From positions 1,966 through 65,965 of the forward strand of contig VXCM01000945.1 of NCBI GenBank assembly GCA_014773175.1: DNA of 64,000 nt, given 5' to 3'. Every line of letters starts with the position of its first letter. Position 1 is the stretch's first letter. Both the position numbers and the translations under genes were made by a program. The notes beneath the pieces are model-generated. The model did not search any database. It had not been told where the DNA came from and saw only the letters and a list, made by a program, of their open reading frames with translations. This stretch comes from Lucifuga dentata (Eukaryota > Chordata > Actinopteri > Ophidiiformes > Bythitidae). This document shows positions 24,319-36,321 of this stretch, piece after piece.

Positions 24319-25663
24319 TTAAAGGGCCATACTGGAGAGTTTGCGTTCTGAGCCCAGTATTTACAACCCACATACACGTTGCTTTACTGACAACCAATTT
24401 TCAAAATATAAAACCATATTTTAGTTTTTCCTTTCTAAATCACCTAATCTTTCAAAATCAAATGTTCAGATGATACACTTACCTTAAAATTCAATGTTTC
24501 ACCTTTTAACACTTATGCACAATTGTAGAAGGCACAATCATTTTAATTTCTCAATAAAAGCAGTCTTCTCCTGGGACTGTATTCCCTGGTGGAGACTTAT
24601 ATTGTTTTCCATGCAGCTCCATGTTGGACCGGTTAAATAAATGAGAAAAAAAAATTGCACACATTGGCCCAGATTCACAAAAAACGGCGATACGGAGAGT
24701 AATGCTGCCTTAAAGTGCACCGTGATGATTGAGGCGCATTCATAAAACTTCTCCTGCGATAATCATCGCATCGTTGTCACCTGAAGGCAGCGTTGCTGTG
24801 TGAGGTGTGTCAGGTAAAAGCCAATGAAGATCAGCATGTTAATGAGCTGCTGCATATTTATCAGCCACCATTTATCCTGATTTATCTGGCTTTAAAGCCA
24901 CAAATCAGCAAAAGAAACATACACTACTTAGAGATCCTCGTTTTAAAAGACTGACACTAAAATAACAGTTAAACGTGGATTTTAGCCCTTTAGTGCAATT
25001 GCACAGCACTGGGGTGGGGGGTNGGTGGTGGTGGTGGTGAGGAACTCAGACGTGCGCAGCGCAGCAGGTGGCATGAATGAACAGGTCACGCTTGAACATG
25101 TCTCAGATAGCATCAAAACTCACTATTTAAAAACTGACTGATCAACTGAATGAGTTTATCTATCAAAGTTATTGATCACTAACACATGTGAGGCAAATAA
25201 AGTATTAAACGTCGCCCAGATTTCATACCGCTGAAATTTACCACCAGACTGAAGCAGGTCTTATTTTTTGCGTGTCAGTTTGTTTTATGAATAGCTATCG
25301 CAACATGCAAATAAGGAAATATAAGACTAACGTTTCTTTCAAGGCAAACGGTAAAATATGTCATTAACAGGCGTTTATGAATGAGCAAACGTGGTTGCGC
25401 GATGCAGTAAAACATGCGCTACGGTTTATGAATCTGGGCCATTGTGTTCACTGTGTTTTATTACTTATCTCAAGTCTCTACAAGGTGATTTTATAGTGTA
25501 CTGGAATGACTGAAACAAATGTAAGGCTGGAAGGTAATTTTTTTTTGTTTTTAAATCTAAAATTTACCACGCCAGTATGTTTTGGGAAATATTTGCCAGC
25601 AACATGTAAGCAGGTTGTATATATTGGGCTCAAACATGCACGATTGCCGGTATTGTCCTTTAA
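24319..25663. mobile_element. TTAA-MITE copy split by a nested MITE
   Basis: The left end TTAAAGGGCCATACTGG and the inverted right end (GGTATTGTCCTTTAA) bound this copy. Long subterminal regions match the other copies (TGAGCCCAGTATTTACAA at left; ATTGGGCTCAAACATGCA at right). Its internal segment (GGGACTGTATTCCC, then TGGTGGAGAC) also occurs at about 61345-61380. The copy is interrupted at 24666-25440 by a different element, which must be younger. Confidence 0.85.
24666..25440. mobile_element. Nested MITE with GGCCCAGATTCA ends
   Basis: The 775-bp insert starts GGCCCAGATTCACAAA and ends with the inverse (TTTATGAATCTGGGCC). ATT flanks both sides, compatible with a 3-bp target duplication of PIF/Harbinger type, though the superfamily is not proven. 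The interior is GC-richer, with CGC-containing subterminal motifs (GCGATAATCATCGCATCG) and a GGT repeat holding an N at 25023. It has no ORF for a transposase. Confidence 0.75.
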
Positions 25664-27467
25664 ACCCACTCTTGGTAAAAAAAAATAAATAAAAAATAAA
25701 AACATAAAAAACTAACAATGATTCTGTGTTTACTAGTGGATGAAAGTGAACTGATGCATCCCAACTGTTGTGACATAAAGGATTGGAACCATGATGGGAG
25801 ATGGCCCCATGTTTCATTCCACTAGTAAATAACATCTTTGATTGACTTAAAACTGTGTGATTGTAAACACATACTATTCTTACAGCTCATTTGGATTTAA
25901 GATTTAATTTTAATTAGGATTTAATTTTTATCAGTGCTTACAGCTGTCTGACTAGCTTTTTACACCATATGCATGTTGTGTATGGATTGCAGCAAAACTG
26001 CAAAAAATTAAGACCACAATGTGAGCCTGATCATTCACATGCATGCTTTGAAAAAAAAAAAAAAAAGTAATTGTAAGTATAATTCTGTTTCTAGTATTTG
26101 TTATTTAGGGTCACATGGAAATGATCAATGTTACAATAGTCATAGTTCTCTGTAATGCATTATAACATCTCAGCACATGCTGTGAACTGATGACTAGGCT
26201 TGTAAGATCACAAACACACCACAGAACACAAGGAGGTGAGAGAGGTGGCAGTTTTTGCATTGCACAATATGTGTTTATTTGGCAAAAACTCTGTGTGTTC
26301 CCACATTTGAGCAAAAGATGCAGCTGCAAAGCCTCATTATCATTATGGCAAGTAGGGAACAATTATTACAGCAATTTATTCAGATTACACTGAAGAGACA
26401 AATGTAGAAAGGGGTAGAAAAATATACTTAAAAATATTTGATATCTATTTGTATCATAACTATTTGCACATATACAGTACATGCAGATATGGGCATGTAT
26501 GTGACAATCAAATGTATGTATTCCTGTCAGGAAGATCCAAGACAACAAAATGAATTCAGGGCTTGAGAGACATCTGCAAAATCAAATTGACATTTAAAGA
26601 TAAAATCAGTCAGGGGGAAGTGGATGAAAAGGTCCTGGGAACAGAAGATGACAGGGTGAGCTATAGAGGGAGACGGGCAGGGAAGAGAGAGAGAGAGAAA
26701 GAGAGAGAGGAGTGTGAGGGTTACCACAACCATGTCACTGAGTGGTGTGTTCACATGGTACCACACCACGAGGCTTCTAACCACAGACATGGCACTGCTC
26801 AGTGTGTGTGTGTGTATATGTGTGTGTGTGCGTGCGTGTGCGTGTGCGTGTGTGTGTTTGGATGAATGTGTGTGTTTCAAACTGAGTGCATGTGTACTCA
26901 CTGTTACTGAAACACTGACCACATGCATGCCTGCGGCCAGAGGTCCAATATGTTTCAATATACAACCTGTGATTATAACACTTCAAACTTCATTTTTAAT
27001 GAAATGGTCAACTAATTTAGTTTCACAGACAGGTGAAATTTAAACTAAAATCTCTCGTTTGCCTGACACAATACCTGTCATTTATATAGAAAACTCTTAC
27101 TACTTTCAGCTGAATTTTACAGGGTGTAATTTCAGCCACCTTACCAAACAGTGAGCTAATGTTTCTATCGCCAAGACAGTAGGGATACTTTCCCTAACTT
27201 CCCCAGTAGTTAGCAATTATACACATTTTAACAGCAGTGATATTAGTCTAAGCTGTAAGTTTAGACAGTAATAATTACTGTATTTACAGATAGTAAAATA
27301 TCTCCAGATGTCTACATTCTTTCTACACTCTTCATGATGATGATGATGATGATGATGGTAATGGTAATCATGATGCTAAGTAATCAGAACGATATGTCAG
27401 TCTCGCAATTGCTCAGTCTTTCACATTTAACTAATATAACAACTATAAGGTATTGGGCAACCTTACC
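25664..27467. other. Non-coding stretch
   Basis: It includes a GA-rich patch at about 26680-26710, a GT/GC microsatellite at about 26803-26859 and a poly-A at 26050-26066. No gene is recognised. Confidence 0.5.
27333..27357. repeat. (GAT)n microsatellite
   Basis: About eight GAT/ATG triplets. Confidence 0.9.
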
Positions 27468-27665
27468 TTAAAGGACCATACCAGTGATTATGTGTGTTTA
27501 AGCCCAATATACAATCCACATGCAAGTTATATTACCGTTAATCATTTTCTGAAACATACTGTTTTTCCTATCTTCCAGTCTGCCATTGGTTTCAGTTCAT
27601 TCCAGTACGGTATAAAAATCAACTTGTAGAGACTTGAAATGTGATTGAGGTAAGTAATCCATCAC
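27468..27665 (+). repeat. TTAA-MITE family, left half
   Basis: TTAAAGGACCATACCAG is followed by the conserved order TTTAAGCCCAATATA, CCATTGGTTTCAGTTCATTC, and GAGGTAAGTAATCCATCAC. No right terminus is visible. Confidence 0.8.
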
Positions 27666-28108
27666 ATTTTCACACCTACACAAGGTTCAAGCTTCAAGGT
27701 TCAACTATCAAACCATAGAGGGTTGTGTGTGGTTAACTTTAAGTAAATCACACTTTTGAGTGCCCATTGCAAATTAGACTAATGCTGTCAAAAGGTGGTA
27801 ACACATCTTCATGTTAATTTATTGAATGTTAATGTGTTTAAAGTAAAATAAACACACCAAATAGGTCTCTAATGTTATTCGGTTGCATTGTCTCTCGACT
27901 GGCTCAATTAGAAAATGGTTTGTATTCTCTCCTGAAATTTCAATTATTCACATCTTGTGTGGAGTGGAATGTGTAACCAACATCAAAATTTTATTTGGGC
28001 CATTCCATAAACTATTTTCATTTTGTGGTAGAAATGAACTGCAGTTAATGATTTACCTGGTAAATCAGGTGTATCTTTTTACATTTAAATGCTGCCTTAT
28101 TAAAATTT

Positions 28109-28110
28109 TA

Positions 28111-28156
<46 letters not shown>
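28109..28156. repeat. Poly-T run
   Basis: About 47 T residues without an N. The length may be unreliable. Confidence 0.92.
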
Positions 28157-28159
<3 letters not shown>

Positions 28160-28229
28160 TGGGAAAAATGTAAAGAAGAATAAAAGACAGATAGGTATCA
28201 TTTGATGATACTTACAGAGAAGTTGAGTT

Positions 28230-28640
28230 ACAGGGAATAGGTAGCTGATGAGGGAGGGATTACAAAGACAAACACAACTGAGTGCAGAAATAGTGGAGTG
28301 AGGGGGCAATGAAAGTTTATTAGAGGAATGAGGTAGTGAGAAAAAAGTGGGAAAATGAGGGAAGGTTGGCAGGAAAGGGTGGAGAGAGAGAAATAGAGAC
28401 ACAGGAAGGAAAAGGAGGATTTACGCTTGAAGCTAAAGAGAGGTGCGTACTGTAAGTGCTGCCAGCAAGGGAGAAGCAGAAAGAGAGGGAGGGAAGAATA
28501 GAGGAAGGAAAGGGAGGGATGGGACAGAAGTAGTAGAGTGAGGTAGTTTGCTGGGGTAGGGGATGGAGGGAGATTTGGAGAGTTGGGGGACGGATAAGAA
28601 GAAGGTAGGTGGGGGTATGTGAGAGAGGGAAGCAGTTGGA
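28230..28640. other. Long imperfect polypurine tract
   Basis: About 400 bases are strongly G/A-biased on the + strand (GAGGGAGGGA-type units) without perfect periodicity. Long ORFs on the opposite strand (up to 163 codons) are by-products of this bias. Confidence 0.8.
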
Positions 28641-30007
28641 TGTAATTGGTTCCTGATGTGAACCTGGGCTTAGTTCTCCAAATAAAAGGCCTTTCTGTCA
28701 GCTGTAATGGCTTTTCCATGCTGCACTGCTGTGGTGGGGGCTACATTAGCATCCTAGCATAGTTCGTAACTAGCTTTGAATTAGAAAGCAATACAAAGGC
28801 ACCATCTGTGATGGTTTTTGTAAGAGTTACTGATCTGATCTGTCAGATACAAGCTAGGTATTCTTGCATTAAACACTTTGAAGCAGACTATTCAGTACAA
28901 ACCCATCACATGTTGAACAGGTTTACAATTTACATAGCCAACACTCTGCTTTGAATGAAAGGAAATGCATTATAATAAGTCTACAAATCTTCTTCTTTGG
29001 TAGACAGAGTAGCATCTTATGTGGTATATTGGTGTGTTGCACTACTTTGTTTTTTCTTATCCAATCATTATATGGAGTTACATGAAATGACTTTTATGTA
29101 GTTAAACTATTGCTCATTAATAAAATGAGTTGTGGATACACTCTCATAAAGGATGATTTCAATAAACAACAGGCTGAATTATATTTTCTGAGGACTTTGA
29201 AGGGTATAAAATGAAAAGATAATAAGAGCTTCAAAGATGTGTGAATACTTTGCCATCTTTGTTGTAGCTTTAACTGGTTCAGAACATATTTTTTAAGTTT
29301 TAAAAGACGAGTCAGTTATTTTCATTAACCAGGAAACAACATATAAAAGCACAAACTGACCTACTATGGAGGGTAATATCTCTTTGTAACAACCACCATA
29401 TTTGCAAAGAGGGATATTTTTGCTATTACTGCTTTATGAGCATTTTATGATAGCCTATGTAAGCTCATTAACTGGATTAAGAAAACTGACTTTTTTTTTT
29501 TTTTTTTTTNTTTTTTTTTTTTTTTTTTGCAGATATGTAATTTAGGAGATTATTGAACAGATCCACTGAAAATCTCCAGAGAGGAGAATCATTCATCAAT
29601 GAAAAATACTGGACAGAAACCTGAGTTGTATTTTGAACAGAGAAAAGAGTGTCTTGTGAAATGTCTCGCTTGCGGCAGTGTAGACAAATCTGAAAATTCT
29701 CTTTATGTGTCTATGTTTCTGTTCACGTTCGTCTAAACGTTCAGCATTGACACTAAAATGTCCAAACAAAAGAAACATGCCTGTTCTTCATCCTCCTCCT
29801 AATTTGATGGCAGATTGAAATGGTGCATTACTGGAATGATGCATTGTCTAATTTATCACCATTAAGTTGGACGTGATCTTAGTCTGTGTCATACACACAC
29901 ACACTAATGCCTTGACCCTGGTGCTACAGTGAGTCTGAGCCACTACAAACACCAGGCTTCACTGACCTCATTGACTCAATAACAAACAGCTGTCACATAT
30001 AGCAGGC

Positions 30008-30009
<2 letters not shown>
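28641..30009. other. Non-coding stretch with N-gapped poly-T
   Basis: A poly-T at 29491-29528 contains an N (29510). Otherwise nothing is recognised. Confidence 0.5.

Positions 30010-30049
<40 letters not shown>
30010..30049. repeat. (GT)n microsatellite
   Basis: A GT run of about 20 units. Confidence 0.95.
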
Positions 30050-30052
<3 letters not shown>

Positions 30053-30215
30053 GTGTGTTTGGCTATGCTTATTTGCCTGATTGTCCTTACCCTCCCCTCC
30101 CTTTCCTGTATGTGTCTATGATGTGTGACTGTTTATGCTTATCAGGTTGCAGGATTTTATATGTTTGAGTGTCTGTATGTGTTGTTCAATTGTTTGTGTT
30201 TATGTTCGCATGTAC

Positions 30216-30217
<2 letters not shown>

Positions 30218-30251
<34 letters not shown>
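30218..30251. repeat. (GT)n microsatellite
   Basis: A GT run of about 16 units, 170 bp after the previous one in the same orientation. Confidence 0.95.
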
Positions 30252-30252
<1 letters not shown>

Positions 30253-32904
30253 TGCAGTGTTTAACAGCTGATCATTCAACAGTCTAAACAAAAGCACCAT
30301 TATCATTATCTGATCGTGCTGCAATGACAGTATACATCTCACAAAAAAGTGAATGATGTGATATGTATTCTCTCTCTCTTTCTCTCTCTTTCTATGTGTG
30401 TATGTGTGTGTGTCTTTGAAGTTTTGTTGTCATCTTTTTACAACAAATATCAAGAAATCAGTTTCTATAAGGCTGAGCAGCTACAGAAACCCTCTCTCCC
30501 CCCCAAATTAAATGTGTATGGGTACATATAATAATGTGTATATAGATGTGTTTCATGTCACTTTATATGTTTGGTTTATTTATTTATTTATTTATTCATT
30601 CATTCATTCATGGCATAAATAGATGACACCTATATTGCAAAATGTGATCCAGGAGAGGTAAATGGCAGACGTTAACCACACATGCCATCCTTGTTGCGTG
30701 AAATTGAGTTAAATCCATATATATTTTATACATTTTTATGTAAATGTATGTTTCTGTTTCTTGAATTCCCAATAATGTCTTAATTAATTTGACCCAGTGA
30801 ACGCTACCAAAGGTTGTAAAAGTGAACAAAATGCAAGACTTAATTACATCTTTCTTTTTGGTTTTGGAAGTGTACTAATTGAATGAAATCTGAATGACTT
30901 TGACCTGTCTGTGCTGCGACATTGTTTTCATCCTCTAACTCCCTTATTTTATCTTTTAAAAGATCTAATTAACTATAATTTAACCAGACATTGCAGTTAA
31001 ACTTTTTCTTTTACAATGACAGCCTGGTAATGATGTTATCACTGCGTAGTTTAAGACCCAGTAATTGCAGGGGAGGCTATAAATGGGTAAACAAGAGTCC
31101 ATTATAAAAAGGAACACTTCATCACTGATACGGCCATTACCATGTAGCACCTGGGTCAGAGGAAATCACCATGGTTAATCTGTCATCTCCATCTCATACC
31201 GCTCCTCTGGTCTGACAGTAACACAGCGACAAAGAGAGACAAAGAGGGGGAGGTCGACACACTCACACACACACACACAAACAGTTACACAGTCTGACTG
31301 TCACCATGTGCATCTGGGCTGTGTACTCTAGACTGTCAGATAGTAATCATGACAATAAAATGTCTGAGTCACAGGATCAAAATAAAGCGAGGAGAGGAGA
31401 GGAGGGAATGAAAGGATAACAAGTAAAGACTGAAGATAGAAACAAATGCAGCAACAAGATCATATAGATAGATATATATATATATATTTACTTCATCCCA
31501 CAAAGGGCATAAAAACGGTCTTTATGTTTATTTCCTGAGTTCACTTTAAAACTTAGTACATTACTGACCCAGTTCTTTTTGGGGTGGCCAAATTCTTGTA
31601 GCAATTTGTCTTAAATTTTCTTCATTCTGCCCCTGTATATGTATGTATCTGCCTGTTGTGAAAAACTTTAAAAGTAGTCTCAAAACATTTGTAATTGATT
31701 CATTTTGTTGCTTGGAGCCCAAATTAGAAGAATAACAAGGTGATGCAGAACCCATGCATTTCTCAGTAAACCTAATTTGGATTGTGCATGACATCATGAC
31801 TTGGAATTCTTTATTTGTTGAGCTTTGGTTTCGTTGAATTTTGCATTTCAAACTAGTAGGCAGCGTTCTAAATCACGGTTAGTTCAAAGCGTTTTATCTC
31901 TATGATAAATCCTAACTTCCTCTTTTCACACTCTTCCATGAAAGGTTTGTTTGGCTGGTGATGTCATTCATCTCTGTGCCCTGTGGATGTTTGTGTAGCC
32001 TCTTCTCTCTTTCCTTCTTTTTTTTTTCTTCCATTTCCTCTGTTTCACCTTATCTGACCTCTGCTTCTCTTTCTGGCTTCTCTTTCTTAACTCTCTATCC
32101 AAAAACCCTGCACCTCCCTCACCTTCTCTCCACTGTCATGACTTCACCTCTCCCAGCAAGGACTGAATCTATGAACGTGATTTTATGATCCTGTTCTTGC
32201 TCTCTGCATCATCATGACCATCATGACATTTATCAGAAGTGCAGTTCATACAAACACATCTATTCAAAATGGCAAGCCTTCCTAATCTAAATAACTAAAT
32301 GTTACCTGTAGCAGAAACATTTACCCAGTTTGCAGGGTAAATACAGAATTTTGACTTTTTTTCCCAGTTCCTATGTCCTACATCAATGAGCTGTGAGCTC
32401 TTATTGAGCATTCTCGCAAGACTTAAAATGATGTCATGCTAATGATGTAATGCTAATATACGTATATAATAATAGTATTGCGTTCAAGTTTATTTATGTA
32501 GCTCCGAGCCCCTGATCGAATTGCTGCTCTAAGTGGAATTGTGTTACGGTGCCCCACCGGAATGACTGAACTCCGTAAACACAGTTTCTCAAAAAAGCAA
32601 CTATATTAGATGTTTTGTAAAAATTTTGACTCTTGTTTGGGTGAATTACCATTTACACATTTCTGATGAAACTTTTCAGTATGTATTTATTTTTCTCAAA
32701 CCATCCATTGTGCTCAGTTTGTTTGATGTAGCTGGGAAACATCCAACCAAAATGGCAGATTAAGATTGTGATGAATATTGTAACATCTATTCAAAGTAGA
32801 AGCCGATGTTAAGCCATGTGAACATGAAAGAACGGAGAAATTATTGAGGTAATATTGCAGAGTTAAAGCGTCCGGTAATTTCAGACATACAGTAGGTTTG
32901 CACT
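30252..32904. other. Non-coding stretch
   Basis: It contains a TTTA/TTCA tetranucleotide patch near 30575-30610, a short CA run near 31264, an (AT)n near 31466-31487 and a pyrimidine-rich patch at 31990-32110. No gene is recognised. Confidence 0.5.
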
Positions 32905-32985
32905 GACTGCTCCTCTCCTGCACCTCCTGCAGCTATGGTGGTTTGTTTACTACAAACACCTCAGTAAATGTTACCAGACGGTGCA
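32905..32985 (+). repeat. Short dispersed repeat, copy 1
   Basis: TTTACTACAAACACCTCAGT and its surroundings resemble 34395-34465 in the same orientation. The family is unknown. Confidence 0.45.
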
Positions 32986-34394
32986 CAAGCTTGTGGGTGT
33001 GACTCATTCAAATGATTCTCTGTGGCTTATATTTACTTAATCTGTTGTATTCCAACTTAAATTTAAGAGTATGAATGCTAGGAGGGGCTCCGCGTGTCTC
33101 AAATACGTCAAATTTTAAACCAAGGTGACAGACAACTTTTAATTCCCAAGAACCTTTAGCAGAGCTGTCAAAAGCCCCAAAGGTCCAAAGCGCTTAACAA
33201 TAAATTTCAAAAGATGCAGCTTCAGCAAAATGTTGCTTGATGTGTCCACCAGAAGTGGTGCAAAGAGTACACTTGACTTCTTTGGTGTTCCCTATTATGG
33301 TGTTCTAGCTGTAATATGATGAGATATACTACATAGGAAGCTTAAATTGTCATAAATCAAGAAATTTAAAAACATATATATTTCTCAACATTGAGAGGAA
33401 GGGACTTTTCTATATTTTTAAATTTCTTCAAAAGTAATACACCAATCTCAATGACAAGATGTCATGCAACAGGTGCAATGCGGTCCAGATCTGGATAATG
33501 ATCCAGATCTGGTGGACTAAAATATAGCTTGCAATATACGCACATCAATGGAATTGCTGTAAAGTAACAAACAGGGGAGAAACATGTAACAGCCACTAAT
33601 GCATATCTGAGATAATACAGATTCAATTAAATTAGGCTTTAATTAGGCTTATACTTCTTTCCTGGTCTTTAGGCCTTTCTACATATTGCTGTTGTTATGC
33701 AGACTATATAATGAGCCAACCTAAGTTAATTATCACCAGCTATTACTATATAAAGCATATCTGTGCATAAACCCCCTCTTAAACAGGATTCTCCTTTGGC
33801 TAGCTGCTAGATGTTTGCTTTCCACTGTGGGAGACCACAGTTTAAATTTGGTCTGTTAGACTTGTGTGAAATACAGGAGCTTCTATCACGACGAGCACAA
33901 ATGCAGCATAGTGGCTTTTCGAGCGTTTTGACAAATCGCTCAAAGCAAACAGATTTCCCCACACTGGCTTCTGTGTGGATCCACTTATTCCTTTCCCATC
34001 TTTAAGTGTGCCAGACATTACAAGCGACTGTACAGCATGACTTTCTATTTAAAAAGTTTCAAAAGAATGTGAAATGTTTTCTCCAGTTAAAATTCCTTTA
34101 CGGTCCACTTTAAGGAGTAATGAGGAACTGCAGACTTGTTGGTGTGTAGCAAATGTGATTAACTGTGAAAATTAATGTGAGAACTGGGTACAAAATACTG
34201 AGGTTTTACTGTAATTTATGGCAGACATACATAAATCTGAGAGATTTGATCTTGCATGAATATATTGATAAAATTTTGAGAAAACAGATGAAATATTGTC
34301 TAGATTGGTTTCAGATACAAATCAACGTAAATGACATTTAACTTCATAAATGGACAAACACCTCTTAAAATTGTTCAATGTATTGTAGCTTTAG

Positions 34395-34465
34395 CACTCT
34401 TCTCTGCAGCCAGGGTGCTTGGTTTACTACAAACACCTTGCTAAGTGTTCGCAGATGGCGTTACA
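34395..34465 (+). repeat. Short dispersed repeat, copy 2
   Basis: It shares GTTTACTACAAACACC and the flanking GCAG and TAAGTGTT/TAAATGTT context with 32905-32985. Confidence 0.45.
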
Positions 34466-34921
34466 TTGGCAGACATAACTGTCCTTATACCAAATAGTTT
34501 CTCATAACCTGAGAAAACGTCTTACGAGACGGTTCTCATTTTACTTGGACACATGCACCAGCAGACAGGAGGAAATATTTCCAATATATTATGTGAAAGG
34601 TTAATTGGTAAGGAATACAATATGTCTTTGAGCCCCGTCTGTGTCAGTCTCACGCTCTCTTTTTGCTTTCATTCTCTTTCCTTCCATCTGTCTCTGCCTT
34701 CCTGTCTCCTCTTCTTAACAAGTTACCGAAAAAATGTGTTTCCAATTAGGCACTGAGGGAAAAGCAACAACTCAACTGTGAACACTACCAGAAATGTCTT
34801 TTGTAACAGGTCATTTAGTCTATTGTGTCTTGAAATGATTTTCACTAAACTAAGTGGAAAACATGTCAGATTTGTGAATAGATAACCCTTGTGTCCAAAG
34901 CCTTTTCACCTATTTTTAAGG

Positions 34922-35517
34922 TTAAAGGACGATACCACCCATTTTGCATATTTGAGCCTCATATATTCCATTTTCATACATGTAACATCACTGATAATCA
35001 TTGGCCAAAGCATACTGCTGGAACTGTGAGTTATTTTTATTTTTATTTTCCCTACCTTCCAGACCACCATTGGTTTCAATTCATTCTGGTACATTATTAA
35101 AATCAAAACTTGTAGATACCTTGAAATGTTCTTGGGATAGGTAATCCATTATGGCGAACAAGACATGTGTTCAGGTTTTTTTGTTTTTTCAAAGTTTTGT
35201 AATTTTAGCATTTATCACAATAAAAAGTGTGGAGTGAATGTATCCACCACAGAATATAGCCCCAAAAGAAGACCTGCGTTTACTGAAAAAATTTTAACTT
35301 CGTAAGGCTGCGTAACTATTAGCAGGTGAAACATCAATTTTTAAGGTGGATATATCTCTTGAATGTTTGATTTTGAAAGATTAAGAAATTTTGCAAAATA
35401 TCAGGAAAGCTGAAATTCGGTTTTATCCTTTGGGAAATGGTTGTCAGTAACGTAACATGTATGAGAATTGAATAGATTAGGCTCAAACATGCTAAAAGGG
35501 GTGGTATGGTCCTTTAA
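34922..35517. mobile_element. Full-length TTAA-bounded MITE
   Basis: This is the best complete copy at 596 bp. The left TTAAAGGACGATACCACCC and the inverted right end (GTGGTATGGTCCTTTAA) are the tips of terminal inverted repeats of about 100 bp. They continue through TTTGAGCC, CATACATGTAAC and CATTGGCCAAAGCATA on the left and their inverse on the right. TTAA at both tips is the target signature of piggyBac- or Kolobok-type elements. No transposase is present. It ends about 120 bp before the GT/CG-rich start of the putative lpar1 promoter. Confidence 0.85.
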
Positions 35518-35639
35518 TTGGGGAGGGAAAAAGCACATTTAATTAAAAAAAAAAGTTTTTAATTTTATTTTGCACTGATGACAACTTTTTAAAACTCCTT
35601 TTACCAAATATTTCCACCATAGCTATAAAGCAAAAATAA

Positions 35640-35866
35640 GACGCTGAGTGTGCGCGTTTGTGTGTGTGCGTGTGCGTGTGCGTGTGTGTGACGTCATGCG
35701 CAGACAAAGGTCCTCTCCTGTGGAGTGTGTGTGGCAGTCGCTCGGTCAGAGAGAGCTTGGCGGAGCTGCCGCGCCAGCGCAGAGAGGCACGGAGAGAGAG
35801 AGAGAGANAAAAAAAAAAAAAAAAAAGCAACAGCGATATAAACGACTGGTAGGAAACGGAGGAAAC
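35640..35866 (+). promoter_or_regulatory. Putative CpG-rich promoter with CRE and TATA-like box
   Basis: CpG dinucleotides, scarce elsewhere in the window, are frequent here (TGCGCG, GCGTGTGCGTG, TGCCGCGCCAGCGCAG). A perfect cAMP-response element TGACGTCA sits at 35689-35696, followed by ATGCGCAG, part of an NRF1-like motif. TATAAA occurs at 35837-35842, which would place a start site near 35867. An (GA)n/N/(A)n run at 35791-35826 makes the spacing uncertain. Which gene it serves is inferred from orientation and position only. Confidence 0.5.
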
Positions 35867-36100
35867 GTTGTGCATTACCTGTACGGACGTAAAATGAAAG
35901 GGTTACCTGGCAGTATATTGGATTTGGAGTCTTATTGTACACCGTTGCATCTTTGACACCAGAATTGCGCAGAATCCTAAAGATTTGTCAGCTGGAGGCA
36001 TTTCAGGAACCCCGAATCAAACTCAAGTTGGACATCCAGGAACCAGTCTGGGAGTAAGCTAAAGGACCCGCACACTGCTTTCACTGGAAAGACAGAAACT
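35867..36100 (+). other. lpar1: Putative first (5'UTR) exon, likely lpar1
   Basis: The region downstream of the TATA-like motif ends at AGACAGAAACT followed by a strong donor, GTAAGTAATT (36101). It contains a 20-codon upstream ORF starting MKGLPG at 35894-35956 and no longer frame. The next obvious + strand coding exon is the lpar1 exon at 56191, about 20 kb on. A remote non-coding first exon fits LPAR1 genes generally. The start of the exon and the link to lpar1 are inferences; no transcript evidence is available here. Confidence 0.45.
35894..35956 (+). CDS. Short upstream ORF in the putative 5'UTR exon
   Basis: Twenty codons from an ATG with A at -3 and A at +4, ending TGA within the same putative exon. 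If the exon is real, it could dampen translation of the downstream frame. There is no sign of peptide conservation to judge from. Confidence 0.25.
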   Translation: MKGLPGSILDLESYCTPLHL

Positions 36101-36321
36101 GTAAGTAATTCATAACTTCTCCTGCTTGCTGAATGAACCCTTGTAAATTCACAGAAAGTGTCTGGTTTACTTTAGCGCGTCTCTGTACGCGTACCTACTC
36201 GAAATTGGCTTTTTTTTTTCTTCTTCTTCTTTCTTCTTTCTTTTCTTTTTTTTTTTCATAAGCAAAGTATACCTGCCACGTCGACATGGAATGAAAGGAT
36301 TCCGTGCAGATACAGGTTCTG

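Noticed and set aside
28228..28719. 163-codon - strand ORF, among the longest in the window
   Set aside because: It is produced by the polypurine tract. The Ser/Pro/Leu-rich product has no domain or conserved motif.
35858..35956. Coding start for lpar1 in the putative first exon
   Set aside because: The only ATG frame there (35894) stops at 35956 within the exon, so it cannot continue into the receptor frame.
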